The position numbers were made by a program, and so were the translations under genes. This document shows positions 13,083 through 26,246 of a DNA stretch of 64,000 bases, piece after piece. The notes beneath the pieces were generated by a model, which was not told the DNA's origin, did no database searches, and was given only the letters and a program-made list of their open reading frames with translations. Numbering within the stretch: the stretch's first letter is position 1; the number at the start of each line of letters is the position of its first letter. This stretch comes from Rhodamnia argentea (Eukaryota; Streptophyta; Magnoliopsida; Myrtales; Myrtaceae). The stretch lies in assembly GCF_020921035.1 (NCBI RefSeq), contig NC_063155.1:20913311-20977310 (forward strand), read 5' to 3'.

Positions 13083-15086
13083 TCATCCATTACCTATGAG
13101 ATCATCTAGAATGTGAATGGGCCCCAAACTACCCATGCCATTAAAAAAATTCCGAACTAAGAGATTCCACATGACAATATTGGGAGATATCCCTTTGTTT
13201 ATCATATTGTGGAGACAAATGACAGCATCTTCCATGCCAAAACAATTGCAAATCCCCCAAATATGATGCGTGTATGCTGTTACGTCAGGTTGCCACTCTC
13301 CAGCTTCGGTGCTAGCTTCCCATAATCGAATGGCCTCCTTAAACTTGCCCTGCTTACAATAGGCATGAGTCAACATGTTATATGTATAAGCATCAGGGTT
13401 TGTCCCTCTGACCACCATTTCCCCGAGAAACTGCAAAGCACTCTGAAGCATACCCTGGCGACAGAAACCAGAGAAAAGCATATTGTAAGTCATAATAGTC
13501 ATCCGAATACCCCTTTCTTTCATCTCTTTGGCAATCTCAAATGCTGCCGTGAGCCTCCCTACTTTGAGAAAACCATTTATCAACTGATTATATGTAATTA
13601 TGTCAGGGGAAAACCCATATTTCCTCATTAAATCTAGCACTTTTATGGCCCAATCAATTCTTCCACCATCACATAAACCTCCGATGAAGACATTGAATGT
13701 TACTAAGTTTGGAGGGCAATTATCCTCAACCATCTTCAATATCAAGGAATATGCTTGGTCAAACAATTTGTTTTTGCAGAGGACATCAACCATACAAGTA
13801 TAAACGACAACATTGGGACAGCAACCACTGAACATCATCTTATTCCATATCTCTGATGCACCTACCAGACTCCCAGATTTTGCAAAACCATCAATAAGAA
13901 TGCTATAAGTAGTACTGTTTGGAGGAACCCCATTTTTCTCCATCTGATCAGCAACAAGTACAGCCTCCTTCATACTCCCGTTAGACGATAGACCATGCAA
14001 CAACGTATTATAGGAAACAATATTGGGCAGAAACCCTTCCCTGATCATCTTGTCCCACCAATCAAGAGCTTCATGAATCTTCCTTCTCAACAGAAGACCC
14101 TTCATTAACGAGGTAAAGCTGTAAATATTCGGGTGACATCCTCTTACAGACATCTGAGAAAAAATTGCCATAGCCAGCTCAACATGCCCTGCGTCCGAAA
14201 GAGAACTGATTATTGATGTATAAGTGATGACATTAGGGTCAATGTTCTCATCCACCATCTCGGCAAACAACCGAAAAGCTTCCTCGAATCTGTGTTCCCT
14301 ACAAAACCCGTCAATCATAGCATTATAAACGGAGAGATACGGTCCAAACTTCCTAGCAAGTTCTCTCCCTTTCTCTACCTTACCGACTTTACACAAGGAT
14401 GAAACTATAGTCGTGTAACTTACAGAATTCGGCAAACACTCCCTGTTCGACATTTCCTCGAGCAACTTCAGCGCACCATCCACTCTACCATTCTTGCACA
14501 GTGCCTTAATTAGGATATTATAAGTAAACACATTTGGCTCCATGCCATCCTTCTTCATGTTACTATACACCGGACTTATCATCGAAAACCTACCATCACT
14601 AAGCAAAGCATCTAACAGGTGATTATATATCTTCACCGTCGGCTGGCAGCCGAACTCTCTAATCCTATAAAACATCTTGAGCGCCTGCTCCACCAACCCA
14701 ACTCGCCGATACGAGTCGATCACTTCCACGAACAACTCCTCCCCGCAGCCTATCCCTTCCAACTTCATCTGCTGCAGCAGGTACTGCACGGCGTCGATCT
14801 CGCCTTCGCGGCCCAGCTTCTTCACCATGACCTCGTACGTGAAGCGGGTGTGCCGGAAGAGACCCCCATTCGCGACTGACTCGAAGAACCGGAAGGCCGA
14901 CGAGACGTCGGGGTCGCGGCTCAGCCTCCTCGCGACGTCGGACTCGTGGAGAATGACCTGGGTCTCGTCGGCCCGGGGTTTGCCCGAGTGACCCAGGACC
15001 GAATTCGCGTCGTCGCTGAGGAAAACCGGAATGCGGGGTTTCTTCTGCGCTTGCAGGAGTAAAGAACGCCCTCCTTTCAGATACAT
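13083..15086 (-). CDS. P-class pentatricopeptide repeat protein (At3g48810-like)
   Basis: A single intronless frame of 667 residues, as is usual for plant PPR genes. Residues 1 to about 50 are basic and Ser/Leu-containing, consistent with organelle targeting. From about residue 82 to the end there are 16 PPR motifs plus a partial one, nearly all 35 residues long (for example VFTYNILIKALCKNGRVDGA), with no E, DYW or SMR domain, so it is P-class. From memory of the family it resembles Arabidopsis At3g48810, sharing openings such as MYLK and KIYNHLLDALL-like motifs. P-class proteins bind single-stranded organelle RNA and affect stability, splicing or translation; the target is unknown. One motif (about residue 215-244) is short, with 30 residues. 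A Mutator-like element begins 268 bp upstream of the start codon. Confidence 0.92.
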   Translation of the reverse strand: MYLKGGRSLLLQAQKKPRIPVFLSDDANSVLGHSGKPRADETQVILHESDVARRLSRDPDVSSAFRFFESVANGGLFRHTRFTYEVMVKKLGREGEIDAVQYLLQQMKLEGIGCGEELFVEVIDSYRRVGLVEQALKMFYRIREFGCQPTVKIYNHLLDALLSDGRFSMISPVYSNMKKDGMEPNVFTYNILIKALCKNGRVDGALKLLEEMSNRECLPNSVSYTTIVSSLCKVGKVEKGRELARKFGPYLSVYNAMIDGFCREHRFEEAFRLFAEMVDENIDPNVITYTSIISSLSDAGHVELAMAIFSQMSVRGCHPNIYSFTSLMKGLLLRRKIHEALDWWDKMIREGFLPNIVSYNTLLHGLSSNGSMKEAVLVADQMEKNGVPPNSTTYSILIDGFAKSGSLVGASEIWNKMMFSGCCPNVVVYTCMVDVLCKNKLFDQAYSLILKMVEDNCPPNLVTFNVFIGGLCDGGRIDWAIKVLDLMRKYGFSPDIITYNQLINGFLKVGRLTAAFEIAKEMKERGIRMTIMTYNMLFSGFCRQGMLQSALQFLGEMVVRGTNPDAYTYNMLTHAYCKQGKFKEAIRLWEASTEAGEWQPDVTAYTHHIWGICNCFGMEDAVICLHNMINKGISPNIVMWNLLVRNFFNGMGSLGPIHILDDLIGNG

Positions 15087-15353
15087 TATCGTCGTCCCAA
15101 AGAGATGGTACTGTCGACGACCCGCTGGGAATCGGGAAGCGCATCACTGCGCGAGCCCTTCGTAGGGATGTGCGAGCCCGTCGTAGGGATCGCGAGAATC
15201 GGAAGCTAGAAATGTAGACGCATTACTTCGAAGTTCAAACGAGTCTGCATCAAGAGCAGAAGCCAGAAGGTAGAGGAGACGGGCGAACATACAAAGTTTC
15301 CATGTCAAAAATGCAATCTTTAGCGGAAGTGAGAGAGGAAGAGATGGATTTTC

Positions 15354-16559
15354 GGGTTTTTTTTCCAAAATAATTTTTTTAATATTTACAAAATATATAT
15401 ATATTTAAAATATTTACAAATTTGGACCTTGCTTGGTGGTGGAAGTGCCGAGCGAGGAGCTGGGGTGGGCCCTGCCCCTCGCTCTACAACCTAGCTGCCG
15501 AGCAAGGCCCGACTAGGCCCGTTATTTATTTATAATTTCGTATTTTTTTTAAATTATTGATACTTATAATATTTAATTTATTTATAATTTTTTTTCTTGT
15601 GAAGCATAATTAGCAATAATTAATGTAAAAATTTATTGAGATATTTACTTAATTTATTAAGGAAAAGTTCTATAGGCATTTCTAAAATACTGGACAACAT
15701 CCAGATTAATTCGTCCAATATTCAATGTACTTCGTAATGAACATCGTCTTACCCTTCATTGCTCAATCGAAATGCAATAGAGAGTGAAACGTTAGATTGA
15801 AGAGCACTGTTAAGATCATTCACGCTAGGTACGGGTTTAGTCAAACATTTTTGGACGTACGTACTCTCTCCCCTATGAGAAGAAATGAATTTTGGTGAAC
15901 CCGCAGAAATGGTTTTCACGTGTCAGCATTCCTGTCCATCCCATCCATCACATCACGGAACAAAGGGTGATGCTATAACGTAATATAGCCGCAGGAATAT
16001 GTTGGAAATCACGATAATAGATAGATGAGAAAGCGCAACAAAAGAGTTAAAAACCTCATGAAAAAATTAAAAACTGCAGTAAAAGAATGGAAATGAGTAA
16101 AGAAAAGGAAAAACTTTGGAAGAGCATATCTCATCGCTCGGGCGTCTGTTTGGGACAAATTTTTTTTTTATTTCACGTAATTTTTCGAGACGAATCCATT
16201 GGCAAATAGCCATAGGCGGTTTGGCCTCGGCTTTTTCCCCAAAAACGCCGTTTTCCTTGTCAATTTTGCATTTTCTCCCTCCAATGCCACTTCTCGATAT
16301 CAAATGAACCCTCATTTCCCTCTTTCCTCTTTCAATCTTTCCATGCCAAACTCATTAAATATTATAAATATCAATAATTAAAAAAATACGAAATTTAAAA
16401 AATATATATATAAAGCCGGCTCGCTCGGCGGCTTAGCTGCCGAGTTGGTGTGGCCTTGCTTGGTAGCCCAACTGCCGAGCAAGGCCCAAATTTGTAAATA
16501 TATATTTTAAAATATTTTTGTAAATATTTTTTTAAAAAAATTAATTTGGAAAAAAACCT
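15354..16559. mobile_element. Mutator-like non-autonomous element with long TIRs
   Basis: The first about 200 bp and the last about 200 bp are inverted copies of each other. Both ends have a T-run followed by CCAAA, an AT-rich stretch, then a GC-rich block with GCCGAGCAAGG-type words. The flanks show a 9-bp near-duplication, TGGATTTTC at 15345-15353 and TGAATTTTC at 16560-16568 (one mismatch), as expected for Mutator-like elements. The interior has no transposase; its small frames look accidental. It lies just upstream of the PPR gene. Confidence 0.75.
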
Positions 16560-16867
16560 TGAATTTTCCAAGCTTACAACCTACAAGGTTTTAAACTCAT
16601 TTCCAACAAATTTATTTTTTTGTCATACAAAATAATAGAAAAAAGGTTAAAAATCGAAACTGGTCAAAGCCGATTCGGGAACCTATCTGGTCCAGGTGTG
16701 AGCCGGCTTATACCCGTTCGAGTAAAGTTGGTTCACTTTGATTCTCGAGATTAACGGTCCATCTCTCATCCCTACTCTGGATGCATGCATAAAAAACCCA
16801 AGACCCTCAAGAAGCGACTTAGGCAGCTTAAATCGTGAGGAGTTGAGTGACTTGACTAGTGATAGAG

Positions 16868-17425
16868 AGGGAGAGGCTCTGAAGTTTTGTGTTTATATTC
16901 TTATGCATAATCAAATAAGAAAGAGGACTCCCCTTTATATAGGAAGGAGCTTACAACCATAGATCTAATTCTCATCTAATAGCCTAGATCTCACCTCCCA
17001 TTTTCTCAATGCAAATTAGCGACAAACCCTAGGGATCAAGACACAGTAAAGGGGCTTACAACCATAGATCTAATTCTCATCCAACAACCTAGATCTCACC
17101 TCCCATTTTCTCAAACCCTAGGATCAAGACACAATAAGTGTTGAGAGAGGAGAGGCACTGGGAGAAAGCTCTGTGTTTATATTCTTGTGGATGATCAAAT
17201 GAAAATGAAGACTCCCCTTTATATAGGATGGGGTCTCGAATTATAACCATAAATCTAACTCTCATCTAACGGCCTATATCTCACCTCCTATTTTCCTAAC
17301 TACCGATATTAAGTAGAAATATTCCATAACCTATGGCAAATTACCGACTCGCCTGCCCTTGGTAACATTCTAGAAAATAGTAGAATAAGATAGAAAATCT
17401 AGACAAACCTAAGGGACCAAGACAG
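16868..17425. repeat. Three imperfect tandem copies of an LTR-like unit
   Basis: A unit containing a GAGAGGCTCTG-like start, ACTCCCCTTTATATAGGA, and the phrase ATAGATCTAA..TCTCATC followed by TCTCACCTCC is present at about 16868-17046, again partially at about 17049-17135, and again at about 17141-17425. The TATATA-containing phrase resembles a retroelement promoter, so this may be a rearranged LTR fragment. No coding sequence is present. Confidence 0.6.
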
Positions 17426-17839
17426 AGCAAGTGTTGAGGCATCTTTTGGCCATCTGCACGACTGGTTGGGGCACGAAAACCTCGGCCAGTGTCACTTGTC
17501 TAGTAGGGTATGGCCCCGGCAAAGGTGGAGGAGATAGCTCCACAGGTGGCGGTGATATGATATCTTCGGAGGAAGTGGCCGCCCCGTTCGAAGTTTCATA
17601 TGCTTGCTGGGATGGAGGGAGAGTCTATTACGACAGAAAGCTCAGGGTTAAATAGCTGGAGTTTGAGCACCACGGCTATTTGCTTCAACATGGTTAAGCA
17701 TAGATAGCATGCGGATCAATGATCTCCAACATGCGAGGATGGCACAGCGATCACTGATCCTGATCAGTATTCCACCATTCCACATACTTCAATGATTTAT
17801 GTGTAGACGATCGGGGACTCCATCGATAGTACCCTGTCT

Positions 17840-19250
17840 ATGGAGCAGATCGACTTTCTTTCCGCTTCGGTGGATACAGATGAGGTGATGTCGGCGGTGT
17901 TTGATGTGGGTCGACATAAGGCTCCTGGGACTCGATGGCGATAATGCGGAGTTCTTCAAAATGTGTTGACAGACTGGCTGACGGGTTACGGAGGAGGCTA
18001 CGGATTTTTTTCTCCCAAGGGAAACTTCTTCAGGAGGTCGACAATATCATCATCTCTCTTATTCCGGAGCTAGAAGAATCAAATAAAGCTCGCCAATTTC
18101 TGTCCTGTGTCCTGTGGCACCATCTCTAAGATTGTTGCTTCGCGAGCTACCACATGATGCCTCTCAAGAGTGAGATTTTCCTCGGAGCTGTCAATGAACA
18201 GGTAGGAGAGATGTTTTAGGAATTTCGCAGTGGGCGAGTGGCGGGGCTTTCTATAGGTGTTCCGTTGTATCGACGAAGCTCTCTCCTGCAGTGCGGATAG
18301 TGCGATGTTGGTCGACCGCAATGCTCCTCGAATTAAGCACTGGACAAGCGGATACTTGTCTTATGCGGGTTGGTCGACTCTAGCTTGTGAATTCGGTCCT
18401 CTTCACCATGCGAATTCATTGTTCTTCCATCTTTCTCATCCGAAGAAGGTGTGCAAGAAGGCTTGAGATGCTCATGCCTCGCTTTCGTTGGGCGGCGAAG
18501 GTGGCTTGGAGAGATGTTTTCCGGCTGAAGGTTGTGGGTGGGCTGGTTTAAAACAGGTCACAAATTGGAATTGAGCAGCGCAGCCGAAACATATGTGGCA
18601 CTTGTTCGCAGATCCTTCGTATCCTGTGGGAGCAACAATTTTTCGGTATCTGCAGGTTTCGGATAAGTGCCTCATGGATTTGGCGGAATCTCCCCTATCT
18701 TCGCCGGCTGAAGGTTGTAGGTGGGCTAGTCCTTCCTGGCGTGGTTAGTCTGGTTGTGGTCTGTATAGAGTTCATCGCGCCCAGGTGGCCCTCTTTGATC
18801 GTATCCGGAAACTCATTCCAAAAGCCTTCCTCGCCTCTTCTTCTGGCGAAGATAAGGTGATTTGGAAGCCAAGTATCAATGTAGTATTCACCATCTCCTC
18901 AATTCGGGATCATCGTGGGAGTGTTCATCCTCCAGCAACTTTGGGCTAAGTTGGTATGGTTCAAGCTTGCCATTTGGGAGATACTTCCCACACGGGATCA
19001 CATACGTCGCCTAGGTATTGCCGATTCACTGAGCGCAGCCTATGCTCGTGTCGATGGGGTTCACTGCATCATCTTGTCTTCCGCTGTTCGCTCCTTCCAT
19101 ACAGCATCGCACGGTGTTCTCCAAATTCTCGGTGGGCCAGCGAACCATCTGTTCAGTCTAGCCAAGGGGTTTAAGTGCATGTTGAGGGCTTGTGTTTATT
19201 ATGCAAGGACGGAGCAGAATGCACGAAAAACAGGATAAAGACACTCCTTG
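17840..19250 (+). mobile_element. Degenerate LINE (L1-type) reverse transcriptase remnant
   Basis: Several LINE reverse-transcriptase landmarks appear in order but in different frames: HKAPG..DNAEFFK at about 17913-17959, ISKIVASRAT at about 18122-18150, a WAAKVAWRDV-like block at about 18490-18520, and the zinc-binding zf-RVT-like block LPTRDHIRRLGIADS at about 18981-19040. Frameshifts and stops separate them, so the element is dead. A short phrase around CGGCTGAAGGTTGT is repeated at about 18521 and 18702, which suggests an internal rearrangement. I cannot define the 5' end. Confidence 0.75.
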
Positions 19251-19550
19251 GTGATGTGCTTATGTATCTTGACGTTGATTGACCTTAAGTTTTCTTTGGC
19301 TACTTGCTTAGTTCCTGAATCGTTTCGGTTATAGATAATAGAGCGGGTCATTTTCTAGGCTATGCCCTTGTGATTGTGCATATAGCTTTCCTTTCTAGAT
19401 ATATTTACTGATAAAGGAAAGACAAGAACCTGTAACAGATAAGAGTACACAAAGGAGACTACTAAATAGAGCTGAACAAAAGATCTCTGACAGGAAGTTC
19501 ATACGGACTTCGAAGTAATACTTATAACTACAATTCTTCGTCTCTGTTCA

Positions 19551-20041
19551 TCAATACTGCGAGCTAAGTCTTACCGATTCCCTCTGCTTTTTATGTCCAG
19601 TTGGAAAACACCCGATGTGCGAGTCTGATAGAAGCACCGTGCCCCGATCAACATAGCCCGCTACGTCATATGCATACACCACAGCCTTCAATTCAGCATT
19701 GCTGAAGCCATCATGGTCAATCCAAGTGAAACCAGCCACTTTAATACCGACATGATAGAAGACAAGACAATTACATTTGGGGCAAGTTCCTCTGAATGGG
19801 AAAGAGCATTGTACTGTATCCATAAGTGTTTCCAATTGGTCCACTATATGTTCAGTTGACATTTCATAATTGCCTTCCCTACAAAACTCGAGAATTGTAT
19901 GCAAGTGTCGCAGGCCGAAAGCTTCTTGCCCGAGGACAAGCCTGTGCAGTGCCTGATGAGCTGGAACACCCGGTCAGCTTTCAGCCCGTGACACAAGCAT
20001 GATGGTAGGGGTTGATGCTTAACCATACGAACTTTCTTTTC
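19551..20041 (-). pseudogene. Frameshifted 3' fragment of an unidentified gene
   Basis: On the minus strand a splice-acceptor-like TTGCAG precedes an exon-like frame beginning EKKVRMVKHQPLPSCLCHG. After HCTGL the sense continues in another frame as VLGQEAFGLRHLHTILEF, best explained by loss of one base near 19,940. The second frame runs on through TCPKCNCLVFYHVG (a CxxC pair) to the stop at 19551. I do not recognise the family; codon usage and lack of stops in the second frame (about 120 residues) argue that it was once protein-coding. Upstream exons are not seen before the PORR gene, so it is probably a truncated copy beside the LINE. An unrecognised intact exon pair with an unusual splice is the alternative. 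Confidence 0.5.
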
Positions 20042-20684
20042 CTGCAATAAAACAGATGATTGCTTAGCTATCCAGCTAAAATGGATGATTTGATCACAGT
20101 AAGACAAATATTCTCGCACTTGAATAGTTAAACCTGTTAAATAAATTCATTTTCCCACCCTATCTAAGGGTAGAGACAGAATGAGATACCTACGACTTCT
20201 CTTATCATACTTTTAGCAAATGTTGCATTAAAGTAAAAGTGGCTTTACTAGCCATTAGGAGAACTGCTAAGGCAGACGCAGACTTCTGCCAGCATAATAG
20301 AGATCAGCAACAACTCATAGACTTAAGATTGCAATTCGAACCGACAAAATGAACTGAAGAGAACAATTACAATCTCTAAATGACAAATTTTGGCCAAAGC
20401 TTCCCAGCAAAATATAATGGATGCTTCAGCTTATAACACCATCATGGTAATGAAATCCACAACTCTGTGAAGATCCATGTGTTGTTTTCCTCACTTGTTC
20501 CAAACACAGACAATTAAAGTAGTACAAAATTTGATAATCTTAATGAATACCAAAGGACACTCTCCAAAAAAGAACTTGTAAAACAGGATTAGTTCATAAG
20601 TCAAGCTCTTTACCTTTCATTTCCAGCATAATTAGTCAATAATCGCAAGCTGCAATGTGAATATAATCTTCAAGTAGAAAGCTC
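20042..20684. other. Spacer between gene fragment and PORR gene
   Basis: AT-rich, with no supported gene. It should contain the 3' UTR of the minus-strand PORR gene, whose stop is at 20685. Confidence 0.5.
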
Positions 20685-21896
20685 TCAATGCGTTCTAATG
20701 TTACCGGTTGCCATCATTTCAATATCCTTCTCAAACTCTTCCTTTTGAGTCCTCATGCGTTCTCTTCTCTCTCGCCATCCCATCTCCACTAGTTCAACAA
20801 ACTTGTCCTTAATCTCAAGCAAGGGATCCCTATCAATCAAGACACCGTCCTTATATGCTTCCCTCAAAATTGCCGTCTCTATATTGCCCTTCAGGGACAT
20901 ATAAAAGATCCCTGAATGTCTAGTGAAAACAGTCGAGAATGCATTTGAAAATCTATAGTCCTCAGTGAACTTGCCCAGGATTGGCACTGGAATCCTCTTA
21001 AGCAACGAGAGTGACAGCAACTCGTGGAAGACTCCCACTGTCCTCTTCTCCATCTCAACCGAAGCCTGGTCCAAATGCGACGCATCCTCGTATGGCGATA
21101 TGTAATCAAGTTCCAACCAATCCCTCGTCCACTCCCTCATTTCCTTCTTCAAGAAAAAACCGGGCGGAAGCTTGACATTGAAATTAGGCCTGACCCGAAT
21201 CCCTGTTAACCTTGCTTCCTCCTCCGCTCTCTTTTCAATTACAGATTTTGCCCATTCCGCTTCATAAGAAACCAGCTCCAAAAAGGATTTTCCCTCTCCT
21301 GGGGCCCCGACAAGCCTGAAATACTGAGAATACCTAGGGACTAAATTCACCATGAAGTCATTCGGGAACCCGAATTCTCTCTTCACATGAAGCAGCTTAT
21401 CCGCGCTGATCACCTTGTCTTTTGACATCATCAGCAATTTACACAGCTTAGACACTATCAACGGCTCGTTCGCGCTGTTTACCCTCTTCTCCTCCTCAAG
21501 AAAGCCCCTAAGCCTATCGCTAGCCCGCAAGAAGGGGACAGGATCCGATTTTGGCTTAACCCTATCATAGTAAGTATCGAGTACACCCGGGTTTCGATCG
21601 AGGAACGTCTTTACCGTAAACTTGAGGCGCATGCGCTCGCGCCTCTTCTCGAGGTAGCGGAGCGGGATGACTTGGCCCGGCTCGTTGAGGACCTCCTTGA
21701 CGACCCGAGCGCAGAGGTTGTAGCGCTTGTCGTTTTCTATGGCTTGGTCAAGCTTCGGGTCCTTGCGCCACTCGACTTTGAGGCTCGAAATGGGTCGGAT
21801 CTGAAGACTGAATGGAGGGTTTTCGGAGGACATGGAGTTCGAGTGTTTCAGCTTCTGCAGAGTGTGAGTGAAGGAGGAGTGAGTTCTGAAAGACAT
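20685..21896 (-). CDS. PORR (plant organelle RNA recognition) domain protein
   Basis: A single-exon frame of 403 residues. After a targeting-like N-terminus (MSFRTHSSFTHTLQKL...), the region from about 40 to 370 fits the PORR/DUF860 family: VEWRKDPKLDQAIE near the start, the FLDRNPGVLDTYYD block, then FPNDFMVNLVPRYSQYFRLV, LPPGFFLKKEMREWTRDW, and the terminal FYMSLKGNIETAILREAY block. Members such as WTF1, WTF9 and RPD1 bind group II introns in plastids or mitochondria, so organelle intron splicing is the likely role. I cannot say which paralogue this is. The start at 21896 is the first in-frame Met before the targeting-like segment; a second Met follows at residue 22. The C-terminal tail is charged and probably helical. 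A very GC-rich stretch (CGCCGCGCCGCG type) lies just upstream, at about 21971-21995. Confidence 0.9.
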   Translation of the reverse strand: MSFRTHSSFTHTLQKLKHSNSMSSENPPFSLQIRPISSLKVEWRKDPKLDQAIENDKRYNLCARVVKEVLNEPGQVIPLRYLEKRRERMRLKFTVKTFLDRNPGVLDTYYDRVKPKSDPVPFLRASDRLRGFLEEEKRVNSANEPLIVSKLCKLLMMSKDKVISADKLLHVKREFGFPNDFMVNLVPRYSQYFRLVGAPGEGKSFLELVSYEAEWAKSVIEKRAEEEARLTGIRVRPNFNVKLPPGFFLKKEMREWTRDWLELDYISPYEDASHLDQASVEMEKRTVGVFHELLSLSLLKRIPVPILGKFTEDYRFSNAFSTVFTRHSGIFYMSLKGNIETAILREAYKDGVLIDRDPLLEIKDKFVELVEMGWRERRERMRTQKEEFEKDIEMMATGNIRTH

Positions 21897-22117
21897 GCCT
21901 GAGATGGACAGGCTCTTGCTTGGAAGGCGATGAGGTACCTGGAGGAGGCGTCGTCAGGGAGGGAGGGTACGGCGCCGCGCCGCGCCGCGCCGCCGTCGAT
22001 GCCGGAGGAGAAAGAGGAGGAGGGGAGGCGTCGTTGGTGGTCTCCGCGGCTTTCAACGGAAAGCATTTACATTTATCGACTCGACTACTATTCGCATTGT
22101 AATTGACGGGGAAAATA

Positions 22118-22899
22118 AAAGAAAAGCAAAATTAAAAAAAAAAAATCAAAGTACTCTTATTTTCTCAAATAAATGTTTGAAGTTGGCCTTATTTTAAATA
22201 AAGACTTAAAGTGTTCTTATTATCTCAAATACGGGCATGGAGTGGATATTAAAGCCTGAAGTGACTTTATCGATCTCAAAAAAGGGCCCGACCCACCGGT
22301 TAACAGGGGCATTTTAGTCATTTAATAAATTTTATTATTTATTTTTTCCTTTTTGGAGTCTTTCAAAAATTTTATAAAAAATAAAACTGAAAAATAAAAG
22401 AAGGGATGAAAACACAAGCGAAGACCGACGACCCCGCCGAGCTCGAGACCGGCCAATGGCCGCACCCCCGGACTTAGGCGAGGGCTGTCGACTCTTGCCC
22501 AAATCTGATAGAGGATCGGGGCCCTCTCCCTATTGAGGCGAGGGCTTGCCGGCCAGAGCCACCGCCCCATCGGCGTTGGGGCGATGGCCACGGGCGGGAG
22601 GGCGGACCACTCCCGCTTGTGTTTTTCTTCTTCTTTTCTTTTTCAATTTTTAATTTAATTTAACTAAAAATTAAGTTAAAAGTGTATTTTGACAAAAATA
22701 CCCCTAATCGGCCGGAATTTTTAGCCGACCAATTGGCCGGTGAGGTGATGCTCTTATTTGAAATGGTCATCGCTACTTCAAGCCCTTATTTGAGATAATA
22801 ATTGCACTTCGGGTACTTATTTGAAACAAAAATCACTTTAGGCCCTTATTTGAGAAAATGAGAGCACTTGAGGCTCTCATTTAAAATTTTTCCTAAAAG
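22118..22899. mobile_element. Fold-back TIR element A with subterminal CTTATTTGAG-type repeats
   Basis: The left about 190 bp and right about 165 bp are inverted copies. Each arm is itself built of about four spaced units of roughly 36-40 bp containing CTCAAATAA (or its complement TTATTTGAG) and an AAAGTG/CACTT-like word. The centre, about 22340-22730, is partly GC-rich (GCGAGGGCTTGCCGGCC type). No transposase frame is present. The target duplication is not clear because the left end lies in an A-run. Confidence 0.65.
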
Positions 22900-23360
22900 A
22901 AAAGGGCTCGGAGTCTTCACTTTTTCCAAATAAAAGTTTAAGATGATTTTATTTTAAATAAGAATTTGAACTATTTTTATTGTCCAAAATAAAAGCTTAA
23001 AGCGAATATTATTTCAAATAAAAGCCTAAAATAACCTTATCGGTATCATAAAAGGACTCGACTCACCAATTAGTAGGGAATTTTGATCATTTAGTATTTT
23101 TTTATTATTTTATTATTTGTATTTTCCTTTTTTCAATTGTTCAAATTTTTTTAAAAAAAAAAAGTGAAAAAAATGAAGCACGGGGTGAGAAGATTGCCTT
23201 TAGCGAGGTCAAACCTTATTTGAAACAGTCATGACCACTTGAAACCTTTATTTGAGACAATAAAGGCACTTTATATCCTTATTTGAAATAATGACCATTT
23301 CAAGTTCTTATTTGAGAAAATGATAGTACTTAAGACTCTTATTTGAAATTTTTTCTAATT
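22900..23360. mobile_element. Fold-back TIR element B, shorter relative of element A
   Basis: It repeats the architecture of the preceding element in the same orientation: inverted arms with CAAATAA/TTATTTGA units, and a shared inner phrase (ACTCGACTCACC..TTAGTAGGG..TTTTGATCATTTA) that matches element A's CCGACCCACCGG..TTTTAGTCATTTA. The GC-rich core of A is mostly absent, so B looks like a deletion derivative or an older copy. Confidence 0.6.

Positions 23361-26246
<2,886 letters not shown>

Noticed and set aside
14619-15147. Plus- and minus-strand open frames overlapping the PPR 5' end
   Set aside because: Out-of-frame shadows of the PPR coding sequence.
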